DNA of 64,000 bases from Paenibacillus spiritus (GCF_008710135.1 NZ_VYKK01000004.1:186001-250000); one strand, 5' to 3'. Positions 1 through 8,882 are shown, numbered from the stretch's first letter. Made by a program: numbers and translations. The notes: generated by a model from the sequence alone, not told the origin.

Positions 1-531
1 ATTAACTCTGGTGAGGCATATAAACGTTATGTCTGGGTGCTTGCCTATACGTGTTACAAATTTGGACTAGACCCAGGAAAGCATATTACAGGCCATTTTA
101 TCCTTGATCCTGAACGAAAAACAGATCCAAAGTCTGGACTTGCTGCCAGTGGCAGAACATTCGAACAGTTGATTAAAGACGTTGTAAATGAATACAAAAC
201 ATGTAGTAACTCTGCCACACTCTCTCCCTCTCAATCCATTCCCTCGTCGTCTTCCCCTATTACTATTAAGGCTATTTTCACATCAGATAATTCTATTATT
301 GAGGGAATTCTTAAAGATGGCTCAAGTCACATTCCCGTTTCTTCGCTAAAGGAGAAATTAGGAGATGTGGTTACATGGGACAATGTTAATAAGGAGCTGA
401 AAGTTAATAATATCGTAGTCGATGCTTATCTCAAGGATGGAGTTAATTACATATCTGCATCTGGATTAACTAAACTGGGACATAAAATCACTTGGGATAA
501 TGCCAATAAAAAATTGTACATAAGTAAGTGA
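1..531 (+). CDS. N-acetylmuramoyl-L-alanine amidase, C-terminal part (phage endolysin)
   Basis: The open frame runs in from the left edge, so the catalytic start is outside the window. The visible part begins with the end of an Amidase_2-type domain; the phrases ITGHFILDP and RKTDPKSGL match the region following the zinc site in that family. A Ser/Pro-rich linker follows at about residues 65-85. The last 75 residues hold two WDN-containing half-repeats (VTWDNVNKEL and ITWDNANKKL), like the copper-amine-oxidase-N-type domain often fused to Paenibacillus wall enzymes. The role is peptidoglycan cleavage for host lysis. A holin starts 28 bp downstream, which supports a lysis cassette. AT-rich like the rest of the prophage. 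Confidence 0.8.
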   Translation: MNSGEAYKRYVWVLAYTCYKFGLDPGKHITGHFILDPERKTDPKSGLAASGRTFEQLIKDVVNEYKTCSNSATLSPSQSIPSSSSPITIKAIFTSDNSIIEGILKDGSSHIPVSSLKEKLGDVVTWDNVNKELKVNNIVVDAYLKDGVNYISASGLTKLGHKITWDNANKKLYISK

Positions 532-559
532 AAATAATTATATTGAGGGGCAATCGATT

Positions 560-955
560 ATGACTAACTTTTATATAATCGTTTCTGTACTATTAGTAGT
601 TCTGATTGGTGGGTATGTCGCTCTTCCTTATGCAAAATCTAAAGGCTGGATTTCAAAAAAGAGCGCAACAGATATTGCCGATTCGATAGATAGAACGATT
701 GATATTACACAGGCAGCCGTAAAAGCCATAGAACTTAAAAGTATTGACATTAAGGCGGTTAACGCAGTTTTAGATATTGCCAATTACACTACTGACTATG
801 TGTTAGGATTGATTACCGCTAAGAACGACGACGAAAAGAGGGAATTATCTAAAGAAATTATACACGATGTGCTGTATATGTTTGGGATTGTACCAACAGC
901 AGCGCAACAGTCATTAATTGATAAGATTATTGACTATACGATTTCAATGAAATGA
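560..955 (+). CDS. Phage holin, LLH-type
   Basis: 131 residues, started by GAGGGG at 545-550 with normal spacing to the ATG. A single hydrophobic segment at residues 4-24 (IIVSVLLVVLIGGYVALPYA) is followed by a basic stretch and a long helical, charged cytoplasmic tail. This is the layout of the LL-H-type holin family, usually about 100-150 residues. It lies directly after the amidase, so the pair would release the phage: the holin opens the membrane and the amidase cuts the wall. Recognition rests on topology, size and position rather than on a sharp motif. Confidence 0.7.
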   Translation: MTNFYIIVSVLLVVLIGGYVALPYAKSKGWISKKSATDIADSIDRTIDITQAAVKAIELKSIDIKAVNAVLDIANYTTDYVLGLITAKNDDEKRELSKEIIHDVLYMFGIVPTAAQQSLIDKIIDYTISMK

Positions 956-1022
956 CTAAAACTACTAAAGGGGAGAAGCATATTGCTTCTCTCTTATTTT
1001 TTATACAGAAAGGAATTTATCA

Positions 1023-4000
1023 ATGACCAACACGATAGTAGATGTACAACTCCTTAATGATAAAGGGCAAGTTGTTGAAAATGTCTCACCTAAGACATCT
1101 GCTCTCGCAGTGTCTATGGAAAATGGGAACACAGTAGAATATGAAATCAATCAGCTAAAACAAACTGGACTAGTAAACGTAATCAATGACAATACCACCG
1201 CTCCAACATCGGTATACAGCTCATCCAAAATAAATAGCATTATTAATGAAATTAGTAGTTCTCTTGATAATAAAGCTTCAGCCATTCATTCACACAACTT
1301 TGAAAGTATTGGCGATATTGATTTCACTGACAAAACAGATGGAAATGTTCTGTCATTTGAAAATGGTCAATTCGCTTTAAGACCTCCGTCGGCGTCCACA
1401 AGCGTTGGAGATGTAAATCTCAAAGAGTATGGGATATCTGGATCAGGTATAACTACAGTTGGGTCAATAGATGCTGGATCGAAAATACTCACCGTTTCCT
1501 CTACTAACAGCTTTTCAGTTGGGCAAGATGTTGCTATTACAAATGCCGCTAAAGAGAAAATGCTCGTATTCCTTAAAGTCACAGGATCTCCTTCAGCATC
1601 TGGAAAGTTAAAGTTGACCTCTGGTACCAACACCGCAGAGTACAACTTAGAAGTAAAATATCAAACCTTTGACCTTACTTTTGTGGGACAAGCACCGAAT
1701 GTAACAACACAGTATGGAATTTCACTTGAGTATAATACGAAGTACGTTAATTTACTCGCTAATGAATCGGCTGCTACTTTTGCGACACGACTAGCGACCG
1801 ACGGATATTTTACAAACTACTGGCCTGGATGGACACTTAGTAATCCATCTACAGGTGTTTTGAGATTTACCTCTACTACTCCCGGCAGTAGAAAATGGGG
1901 AACACAAGTATTTGCAAATCCGTCACTGGGTGCTAATTTTGTTGGGACATTTTCTCAAATTGTCGAGGGAACAGGATCAATCGGCTATGTTAAGGCTTTA
2001 ATAGATAACGGCTCTTCTCTTCCCGGTTGGTCAAAAAACTCTATTGCTTCTGACACCTTATCCTTTGAATACAATACGGTTGGCCCACAGCCGGATATAA
2101 TATTTGACAATGGTGGCACTGGAGTAACACTCGAGATCAAGACAGTAAAAACAGGTATTGGAGAGCTAATCAGCAAAATCACTTCAATCAACAAACAAGC
2201 TAATAACATAACAATTGAAACATCGGCGGACTATTCTGTATCAAATTCATATGTTAGACACGATGATACTAGGGGTATTCAGAAAGCGATTCTGGATTTG
2301 TTTGACACTGGTGGAGGTAAAATATATCTACCAAGAGGCACATATAGAATTACAAGACTATATTTAAAAGATGGAGTCTGGATTGTTGGCTCAGGTCAAA
2401 CAAGCACAAAATTAATATCTCATGAGCTTGTCTGGTCAACTCTCAGGGCAGTTGGTGAAGGTAGCTGGTGGCAATACGGGAGCAAGGATCAGAGAAATGA
2501 ATACATAGAACATTGGGGCTTTGAAAGTTTAATGGTGACCACAAGTACCAATGATAAAGCCTCTACTCTTCCTTTCACAAAAGTAGCTCTTGAAATGTTT
2601 CTTGCAAATGCCGTTCTATGTAGAGATTTGAATATTACAAAGCACTATATGGGCGTCCTAGAAAAATGCAGTTGGTATACTCACTTTGAAAACATACTGG
2701 TCCAGTACTGTCATCATGGTTGGCAAGCGCCATATTTTGAAGTGTCCGCTACTCCCTCTAATCATTACAATTGCACAGTAAAAGATAATAGTGGTCTGGG
2801 CATATTTATGGATTCAGTGGATATCTTCAATTTCGTTGGTGGAGCAGTCGAAAGAAACGCAATGGGCGGAGTTAAGATTGTAGGCGGCCAAACAAGAACA
2901 GTCACCTTTGACACTGTTAATCTCGAAGCCAATGGCGGGATACCCTTAGAAATCGGAGAAGAATCGGGTACGGCACCACAAAGCATCTCATTTAGAAATT
3001 GCAGTTTCAAGAATTGGGATACAACAAATAAACAAGCAATTGGTATCAAGCTAAACAAAGTTGTCGGATTTGAATTGTTTGCGCCAAAGTTCTTTAATTA
3101 TGAAGTTGCTTTTGATACATCGTCTTCATCCTCTTCATTTACTATTACGCATCCCACCTTTGACAAGTGTACGAACTACTACAAATTTAATGGAGGTGCC
3201 TTAAATTCCGATCCCTATCTTATGATTTATGGGGACTGGACAGGTATCATTGGACAAAAGAATTTGGGATGGGAACAAATTACCCCTACTAAAAAGTACC
3301 TCAAACTCTTAGAAGTTAACGAGATGCTGGAAGCGTATAAGAATGGAACTCTTGGTGGAAATTCAGGCGGTACTATTACATTCGCACAGCGAGGATATAT
3401 AAATGCCGTTCTCGACTTTGGGGTAACTGTTAATGATAAGACAGTTGATAACAAGACCGCATTAAGCAATGCAATGGATAAGGCAACCGAGTTAAGAATC
3501 CCTCTCTACATCCCTGCTGGAGATTATTATTATACTCCTCCTCTAATCATGACAAGTGCCAATTTTGCAACTACAGGCGATAGGAATGTAATGATTTATG
3601 GAGCAGGTGGGACAGCAACAAGATTGCTTCCCTTAAATTACAACGCAGACGCTTTGGTCATCCAGACAGTTCCCAAAGGCGATGATACGGTTGCCGGTTC
3701 GGGAATTGCCCCATCTGGTTTTATAAAAGATATCTGTATCGAAGGTACAACAAGCAATGCGACAACTAATAACGTTCGTGGGTTATTACTAAGAGGCATG
3801 AGACAATTTGAAGTGAAAAGTGTAACAGTAAGAAGAATGCCAATCGGTTTTGATTTGATAGATAACTGTTACGGAACCACATACTATAATTGTCGGAGTC
3901 AACTATGTGGGTTGGGCCTTAACCTTCAACATGGCAGTAAGAGCGGCAGCGATCTAAACTTTTATGGATGTTGGTGGGGTGGAAATCTATCTACGATTAG

Positions 4001-5723
4001 CATCTCTGGCGGCGGTGGCGGATACCATTTCATTGGAGGACAAATTACTGGAGGGCCTGCCAGAGCAGCAGATGCAGATGACTATGGGGCAGTTATAGTA
4101 GGGAAAGACTATTTGACTGGAGATCTGGGTACAACTGGAAACATTATCTTTGATGGTATTGATTTTGAAGGTATCCGTTATATGCATGTAATACGTTCGT
4201 ATGGAGAAACTTCGATAACAGTCCGTAACTCTAGCTTTCTTCAAACGGATACTTCAACAGCGGGTAAAGCCTCTGCTCCTTTGTCTATTTGGAAAGCAAC
4301 AGGTGCTTCGCAATCCAAGCTTAGTTTTAATAACAATGGGGTTAAAGGTTATTGGAAAGCACTTAAACTATTTGATATTACGGGGCAAGGAAGCCTTATC
4401 GATATCCATGAAGAACTAACTAAATATGAGAATGTTTATTTTAATTCGGCCAGTTGGACTCAATGGAAAGACGCTCCACTTCTCGTACAGTCTCAATGTA
4501 ATATGGGTCATGCATTCTGGAGACAGGGATTCAATTCTGCTAGATGGCTTCATGGTGGCATCATGTATCGCGAAAATGGAGGAAAAGTTGAACAGTCTAC
4601 AGATTGGGGAGCAACTTGGACTGGGTTCTCTGTGACATCTCTAATTATCAACGGAGGAACGCCAGTAACAGGAACCTCATCTGTTCTTCTCCCTTGTTAC
4701 AATCTCACGCAGAACATTCCAAATCTCACTGTTCCTGCTGGCTCCACTTGTGATGTAGATTTTACTGTAAATACTGCAAGCATCGCTGATGATGTAAGAG
4801 TGATAATAGATAATATGCCTAGTGGAATTACATGGAGTAGTTGGGTCTCAGATAACGGGAAAGTGAGACTAAGACTTGCCAATTTAACAACCTCCGCTAT
4901 TGTTCTTCCTCCTACCCACAATGTTCGAATCAGTATTACTAAATACCAAACACCTCAAACTCCGAATCAGATCACTTACACCGTTACCGAAGGCGGAATA
5001 GTTGTCCTTTCTTGGCCTCCTGTTATAGACGCTACAAGTTACAATGTGTATCAAAATGGAGTTAAGGTCGCTTCTCCTACATCTAGTTCGGTAAATGTAA
5101 CGGGTCTAACACCAGGAAACTCATATACATTTGAGATTGGTACAGTTGCTTATGGAGATGCCGAATCTCTTCGCTCCTCCTCTGTTCAGCTAACAGCCAA
5201 AATTCCAACTGTCTATATTAAAGATACTTTTACAACCGATGCAGCTTCTCTAGGTAATAGTGATAATGGTGTAGCTTGGTCAGGTGGAATGAAAAAATCC
5301 AATGGTACTGCTTATGCGGATAGTTGGACACAGGCAAAAATTAATGCTTCGTCAGCAGACTTCTTAATGAACTGCGATGTTACAAGAGGATCGGCTACTT
5401 CTCTGGCATTTGGTTTTAGACAAAGCGGTAACGACGATAGCAATAGATGGGTCTTCACTTTAAGTGGGTCAAACGTTACGCTTGCCAAACGGGTAAATTG
5501 GACGGATTCAAACGTAGCTGTAGCAACCAAATCCTTTACTGTGGGAGAAATAGCAAACATCAAGATTCGATGCAAAGGCTCATCAATTCGTTGTTATTAC
5601 AATGATTTTCTTCTATTCGATGTAACGGATTCAAGCCTCAATACACTGACTTATGTTGGCATTCTACCTAGTAACGAGTCGGTGCAAAGATATGATAATT
5701 TCACTGTGATTGAGGCAATTTAA
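1023..5723 (+). CDS. Phage tail spike with two pectate-lyase-like beta-helix regions
   Basis: 1,566 residues, with ribosome binding site AAAGGAA just upstream. Residues 1-110 look like a baseplate attachment region. A first Pectate_lyase_3-like beta-helix starts at about 415 (DTRGIQKAILDLFDTGGGKI, then IYLPRGTYRI). A second starts at about 790 (LDFGVTVNDKTVDNKTAL, then IPLYIPAGDYYY). A fibronectin type III domain lies at about 1,320-1,395. The last 170 residues form a lectin/LamG-like sandwich. It probably binds and perhaps depolymerises a host surface polysaccharide. It sits after the lysis genes rather than before them. Catalytic residues cannot be assigned from sequence alone. Confidence 0.75.
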   Translation: MTNTIVDVQLLNDKGQVVENVSPKTSALAVSMENGNTVEYEINQLKQTGLVNVINDNTTAPTSVYSSSKINSIINEISSSLDNKASAIHSHNFESIGDIDFTDKTDGNVLSFENGQFALRPPSASTSVGDVNLKEYGISGSGITTVGSIDAGSKILTVSSTNSFSVGQDVAITNAAKEKMLVFLKVTGSPSASGKLKLTSGTNTAEYNLEVKYQTFDLTFVGQAPNVTTQYGISLEYNTKYVNLLANESAATFATRLATDGYFTNYWPGWTLSNPSTGVLRFTSTTPGSRKWGTQVFANPSLGANFVGTFSQIVEGTGSIGYVKALIDNGSSLPGWSKNSIASDTLSFEYNTVGPQPDIIFDNGGTGVTLEIKTVKTGIGELISKITSINKQANNITIETSADYSVSNSYVRHDDTRGIQKAILDLFDTGGGKIYLPRGTYRITRLYLKDGVWIVGSGQTSTKLISHELVWSTLRAVGEGSWWQYGSKDQRNEYIEHWGFESLMVTTSTNDKASTLPFTKVALEMFLANAVLCRDLNITKHYMGVLEKCSWYTHFENILVQYCHHGWQAPYFEVSATPSNHYNCTVKDNSGLGIFMDSVDIFNFVGGAVERNAMGGVKIVGGQTRTVTFDTVNLEANGGIPLEIGEESGTAPQSISFRNCSFKNWDTTNKQAIGIKLNKVVGFELFAPKFFNYEVAFDTSSSSSSFTITHPTFDKCTNYYKFNGGALNSDPYLMIYGDWTGIIGQKNLGWEQITPTKKYLKLLEVNEMLEAYKNGTLGGNSGGTITFAQRGYINAVLDFGVTVNDKTVDNKTALSNAMDKATELRIPLYIPAGDYYYTPPLIMTSANFATTGDRNVMIYGAGGTATRLLPLNYNADALVIQTVPKGDDTVAGSGIAPSGFIKDICIEGTTSNATTNNVRGLLLRGMRQFEVKSVTVRRMPIGFDLIDNCYGTTYYNCRSQLCGLGLNLQHGSKSGSDLNFYGCWWGGNLSTISISGGGGGYHFIGGQITGGPARAADADDYGAVIVGKDYLTGDLGTTGNIIFDGIDFEGIRYMHVIRSYGETSITVRNSSFLQTDTSTAGKASAPLSIWKATGASQSKLSFNNNGVKGYWKALKLFDITGQGSLIDIHEELTKYENVYFNSASWTQWKDAPLLVQSQCNMGHAFWRQGFNSARWLHGGIMYRENGGKVEQSTDWGATWTGFSVTSLIINGGTPVTGTSSVLLPCYNLTQNIPNLTVPAGSTCDVDFTVNTASIADDVRVIIDNMPSGITWSSWVSDNGKVRLRLANLTTSAIVLPPTHNVRISITKYQTPQTPNQITYTVTEGGIVVLSWPPVIDATSYNVYQNGVKVASPTSSSVNVTGLTPGNSYTFEIGTVAYGDAESLRSSSVQLTAKIPTVYIKDTFTTDAASLGNSDNGVAWSGGMKKSNGTAYADSWTQAKINASSADFLMNCDVTRGSATSLAFGFRQSGNDDSNRWVFTLSGSNVTLAKRVNWTDSNVAVATKSFTVGEIANIKIRCKGSSIRCYYNDFLLFDVTDSSLNTLTYVGILPSNESVQRYDNFTVIEAI

Positions 5724-5866
5724 CGAGTTGATAAAAGTGTAATTTTATGAAGTTTTTTAGGTGAAAAAACCCTTATATACAAAGGATTTTTAGAGCGCAA
5801 AAGTTGAAAAAAGAAGTAAAAATGTGATTTTCATTGATTTTGTGATGAATAATATGATTTTTAAGT

Positions 5867-5905
5867 GAGACGCTGAAATTTAATGATTTCGGTGTCTCTT
5901 TTTGT
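5867..5905 (+). terminator. Intrinsic terminator after the tail spike
   Basis: GAGACGCTGAAAT pairs with ATTTCGGTGTCTC (one G·T pair), followed by TTTTTG. It ends the amidase-holin-spike transcript. Confidence 0.8.
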
Positions 5906-5916
5906 TTTTATTTTTT

Positions 5917-6073
5917 AACTGCAAAGTTCAGGGGGAACCGAACCATCTCGGTCAAGTTTCCAGCCCTGCTATCGCAGTTCTGTCAAAATGCCCGACCTGC
6001 CGCCGTTCCCACCTCTTGCCTACGGCAATTCACCCCCTTCGCGGCTCGAATCAGAATTTAATCATTTGCAGTT
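5917..6073. other. GC-richer folded segment between 9-bp inverted repeats
   Basis: AACTGCAAA (5917-5925) and TTTGCAGTT (6065-6073) are perfect inverted repeats. Inside, AGGGGG (5930-5935) can pair with CCCCCT (6033-6038). Short hairpins are visible at 5937-5952 (ACCGA/TCGGT), 5966-5977 (CTGC/GCAG) and 6016-6028 (TTGCC/GGCAA). The stretch is clearly richer in G and C than the phage DNA around it. No convincing gene covers it. It may be a structured RNA, or the leftover end of an insertion element; I do not recognise a known family. Confidence 0.4.
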
Positions 6074-6106
6074 TAATCAAAGAAAATTAAAAGGATGATG
6101 TTACTG

Positions 6107-6346
6107 ATGAAGACTTACACGACTAAAGATTTTTACCTCACTGTTCTGTTGATGTGCAATGATTTTGAACTTATTGGTTCTGAAAAAAAGAAAAATGGCG
6201 TTCATTTTAATTTAAATAATTATAACGATGAAATCCTAAGAAACCTTATTGATCAATTTATCAATATGGAAGCTCTTATAAATATGAGTCTTATGGTTAA
6301 AAATACTGCCCTCCTTAGAAAAGAATTGGATAAATATAAAAATTAA
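6107..6346 (+). CDS. Small DUF5659-like phage protein
   Basis: 79 residues from the ATG at 6107 (MKTYTTKDFYL), which is about 12 bases from AAAAGG. An upstream ATG at 6095 sits too close to that site. The N-terminus resembles DUF5659, a family of short phage and mobile-element proteins that begin with a TKDFYL-type phrase and alternate short strands and helices. No catalytic motif is visible and the function is unknown. It precedes two winged-helix genes in the same direction, so it may belong to a small accessory module at the prophage end. Confidence 0.6.
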   Translation: MKTYTTKDFYLTVLLMCNDFELIGSEKKKNGVHFNLNNYNDEILRNLIDQFINMEALINMSLMVKNTALLRKELDKYKN

Positions 6347-6391
6347 TAAATCTTCCTAGATGATGAAATGATGAAAAGGATGTAATAATTG

Positions 6392-7024
6392 ATGCCGAAA
6401 ATTAAGAAGGAAATGAATAAGAAAACCAAAGAAATAATTGATAATGTTTTTGGAACAGATGTTAACACAATGAAAGACCATGTTGCAAGATTGAATGTTA
6501 TGAACTATATAAATAATGAGTTAAGAGAACAAGAAGAAAATCAGAGATTGTGTTTCAAGCTTTCAGTAGAAGACCCTGATAAAAAGCATTGGATGAAAAA
6601 CGAACACTTTTTAAAAATATTCAGTCATGAATTTAGGCATATCGAAGACTACTATAGTGTTTCAAAGACCTGCAAACATTTCTTAATGGATTTAGGCGAA
6701 TTTTTAAAATGGGAAATGAATATCTTGGTAGATGAATATGATTATCCGTTAAATCAGACAAGATTGGCAGAAAAACTTGGAATTGAAACAAGAACAATAC
6801 GCAAAAACATGAAAGAACTCGAAGAAAGATGTCTTATACATAAGATAGAAATACATAAAGAAGTCTTCTATATTGTGAACCCGTATCTTATTTTCATTGG
6901 ACAAAATATCAACTATTGTATTCCAAGGTTATTCGATGAGATTGGATATATCAATAGTGGAATGATAGAAAAAGAAACTAGAAATGATAGAAGGAAAAAT
7001 CAAGAAAAACGTGTTGAAATCTAA
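6392..7024 (+). CDS. RepL-like winged-helix DNA-binding protein
   Basis: 210 residues from the ATG at 6392. Residues 1-60 are very charged and helical. A winged helix lies at about 125-170: QTRLAEKLGIETRTIRKNMK is the helix-turn-helix and FYIVNPYLIFIGQN the wing. The phrase "YIVNP.L...G" after the wing is typical of the RepL family of Bacillota plasmid and phage replication proteins. The tail is strongly basic. It could be a replication initiator or a regulator of this end of the phage; the sequence does not decide. The next gene carries a related fold. Confidence 0.55.
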   Translation: MPKIKKEMNKKTKEIIDNVFGTDVNTMKDHVARLNVMNYINNELREQEENQRLCFKLSVEDPDKKHWMKNEHFLKIFSHEFRHIEDYYSVSKTCKHFLMDLGEFLKWEMNILVDEYDYPLNQTRLAEKLGIETRTIRKNMKELEERCLIHKIEIHKEVFYIVNPYLIFIGQNINYCIPRLFDEIGYINSGMIEKETRNDRRKNQEKRVEI

Positions 7025-7040
7025 GTTATTTGACAATTAT

Positions 7041-7126
7041 ACCGGAATTTCTGCTCCGGTGAGGGAATATAAATTGTAGTAAAAATAAGGACTATTTTTT
7101 GGTCATCGGAACGCAAATTCCGGTGA
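7041..7126. promoter_or_regulatory. Two related hairpins between the winged-helix genes
   Basis: The first hairpin is ACCGGA/TCCGGT (7041-7060). The second is TCATCGGAA/TTCCGGTGA (7103-7126), with one G·T pair. ACCGGAATTT occurs in the first on the + strand and in the second on the minus strand, so the two are inverted copies. They lie just before the winged-helix/nuclease gene, so they could be operators for the neighbouring DNA-binding proteins or a leader structure. Confidence 0.4.
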
Positions 7127-7150
7127 CTTTTATATTGAGGAGAGATGATG

Positions 7151-8014
7151 ATGCCAATGATTATAGAAGATCAAGAGATAATAGATTTATATACTGGAGA
7201 AATTAGTTTTTTGAAAGATGTTCCACTATCTGATATACCGGATATGGATGAATATAATTGCGTTAATATGATTACTTCTTATGATAGAAGATATAAGACA
7301 AATACAAAGGCGTTAAGAGACATATTCGATGAAGGATCATTAAGTTGTGAAGCCCTTGGGTTTCTTGGTCATTTCGGATGGTGCTTGCACTCACCCACGA
7401 ATTCATTGTTCATTAATAATGAGAATCCCACGCAAGACCAAATGTGCAAATATTTGAATATAGGAAGAACAAAATTAAATTCAGCAATCAAAGAGTTGGA
7501 GTCTCATAATATAATCTTGAGAAAAAAGATTAATGGATGCACCATAATATATTTCAATCCAGAACTGTATCATACAGACGATGTTTCTGAAATGACAAAG
7601 AACTTGTTTATTGACGCTAAAAGAAATATGGATGACAGGGGATTAGATAAAAATAACTATCTGGAAAAAGATTTAGAGAACTATCTAAAAGACAACCTCT
7701 GCCTCGTAGAAGATGGTATGACATTAATAGGGTGTCAATATTCCGTAACTGACGGATATATAGATATTTTAGCAGAAGACATTTTTAGATGTAAGTGTAT
7801 CATTGAGTTAAAAATCAAGAATGATGACACGTCTTTAGTTTTTCAGTCCGTATATTATCCTTCAGAGTTTAATGAAAAAGTCAGAATGATTACCATAACA
7901 CCGGGATACGTTCCCCGAATAAAACAATCTCTTGAGTCTCTTAGGTATGTCGAACTTATGGAATACTATTTTGAAAATGATGAATTAAGGATTAAAAAAT
8001 TAAAGAAACAATAA
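7151..8014 (+). CDS. Winged helix fused to a NucS/EndoMS-type nuclease domain
   Basis: 287 residues. Several ATGs follow GAGGAGAG; the one at 7151 has the best spacing (7145, 7148 and 7157 are alternatives). Residues about 85-140 form a winged helix (QDQMCKYLNIGRTKLNSAIK, then IIYFNPELY). Residues about 170-285 resemble the C-terminal nuclease domain of NucS/EndoMS (DUF91). YLEKDLENYL gives the helix with the conserved Glu, GYIDIL the Asp (about 205), and IIELK the E-x-K (about 219-221) of the PD-(D/E)XK fold. NucS proteins cut mismatched or branched DNA. The N-terminal domain of true NucS is replaced here by a DNA-binding domain. Target and role are unknown; a terminator follows. Confidence 0.6.
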   Translation: MPMIIEDQEIIDLYTGEISFLKDVPLSDIPDMDEYNCVNMITSYDRRYKTNTKALRDIFDEGSLSCEALGFLGHFGWCLHSPTNSLFINNENPTQDQMCKYLNIGRTKLNSAIKELESHNIILRKKINGCTIIYFNPELYHTDDVSEMTKNLFIDAKRNMDDRGLDKNNYLEKDLENYLKDNLCLVEDGMTLIGCQYSVTDGYIDILAEDIFRCKCIIELKIKNDDTSLVFQSVYYPSEFNEKVRMITITPGYVPRIKQSLESLRYVELMEYYFENDELRIKKLKKQ

Positions 8015-8025
8015 ACAAAACAACA

Positions 8026-8058
8026 AACCCCCATTTGGATATATTCCATTTGGGGGTT
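8026..8058 (+). terminator. Terminator after the winged-helix/nuclease gene
   Basis: AACCCCCA pairs with TGGGGGTT, with an inner TGGA/TCCA stem, followed by ATTTGTTT. Confidence 0.7.
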
Positions 8059-8116
8059 ATTTGTTTCTGCATAATCTCAAGTTGTAATAATATGTTTCCC
8101 CATAATCAAAATAACC

Positions 8117-8161
8117 ATACCCCTACTTTGGATATTAATCCTCGGTAGGGGTATTTTTTTC
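8117..8161. terminator. Terminator between convergent phage genes
   Basis: ATACCCCTAC and GTAGGGGTAT form a 10-bp perfect stem. A run of seven or more T follows on the + strand. It separates the + strand nuclease gene from the convergent zinc-ribbon gene and may act in both directions. Confidence 0.75.
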
Positions 8162-8177
8162 ACTTTGACTATATTCA

Positions 8178-8882
8178 CTAATTCTCTGTGCTTTGATCAA
8201 ACTCTTCAATTTTTTTCAATCTTAATTCCCGCATCTTTTCACGATTTCTCTCTCCCCTACATCTGTTACATCTTGTCCCATTTCTAAAATCTTTAATTCT
8301 CGTCCTCCCTCTTCCTCCACAAGAACAGTTATATTCAAACGAATAATTAGATCCTTTATATTCTCCAATTAATTCGCAGCCTTCTCTTGCTAACTCTTGA
8401 CGGATTTCTTCTGTGCTTTTTCTCATTCGTTCCTCAAAACAAAATCGGCATCGTTTCCCCGAGTCCCACTTATTCCAATTCACTTCCCATTCGTGATTGT
8501 TGGGGCACAAAACTTTAATTTCAGTTTTATTGGTGCTATATTTTACCTTTCCTTGATTGCTAATAACTTTGTAGCCTTCGGATTCTAGTTCTTTTTGAAA
8601 TTTATCTGCCATTGCTTGCTGATATTCTTTTCGTGTGACTCCATTTTCTCCGAAGCCTTTGAAGTTCAATCCTCGTTTTTCAAAGTTGCACCTTGGGCAT
8701 CGGTTCCCCTGCTTGAATTTAACCCATGTGACGCTGTATGAGTGGCCTTTTGGACATGACAGGTCAATATATCCCCTAAAGCCATTCCACGCCTTAGAAT
8801 GGAGCCTATAGCCCTCAGATTCGATCATGAATTTCATCTCTTCAAACTTCTTTAATTTTTGTTCCTGGTTTAGAGGCGGCAT
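8178..8882 (-). CDS. Protein with three tandem zinc-ribbon repeats
   Basis: 234 residues from the ATG at 8882, nine bases from GGGAG. Three repeats of about 65-80 residues each carry a helix with (E)SEGY or REGC, a strand with CPKGH, CPNNH or CSCGG, and a closing Cys pair (GNRCPRC, GKRCRFC, GTRCNRC). Each repeat thus has a four-ligand zinc-ribbon pattern. Similar ribbons occur in phage and mobile-element proteins, often beside a nuclease domain, but none is seen here. Function unknown; nucleic-acid binding is likely. It is the last gene before the phage-host junction and the only minus-strand gene in the visible phage part. Confidence 0.6.
   Translation of the reverse strand: MPPLNQEQKLKKFEEMKFMIESEGYRLHSKAWNGFRGYIDLSCPKGHSYSVTWVKFKQGNRCPRCNFEKRGLNFKGFGENGVTRKEYQQAMADKFQKELESEGYKVISNQGKVKYSTNKTEIKVLCPNNHEWEVNWNKWDSGKRCRFCFEERMRKSTEEIRQELAREGCELIGEYKGSNYSFEYNCSCGGRGRTRIKDFRNGTRCNRCRGERNREKMRELRLKKIEEFDQSTEN

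Noticed and set aside
6038..6060. Possible tRNA T-arm (GGCTCGAATC) that could mark an attachment site
   Set aside because: No acceptor, D or anticodon arms could be built around it.
5902..6090. 62-codon frame with a CxxC pair
   Set aside because: No ribosome site, and it coincides with the inverted-repeat segment; composition is explained better by folded DNA or RNA.
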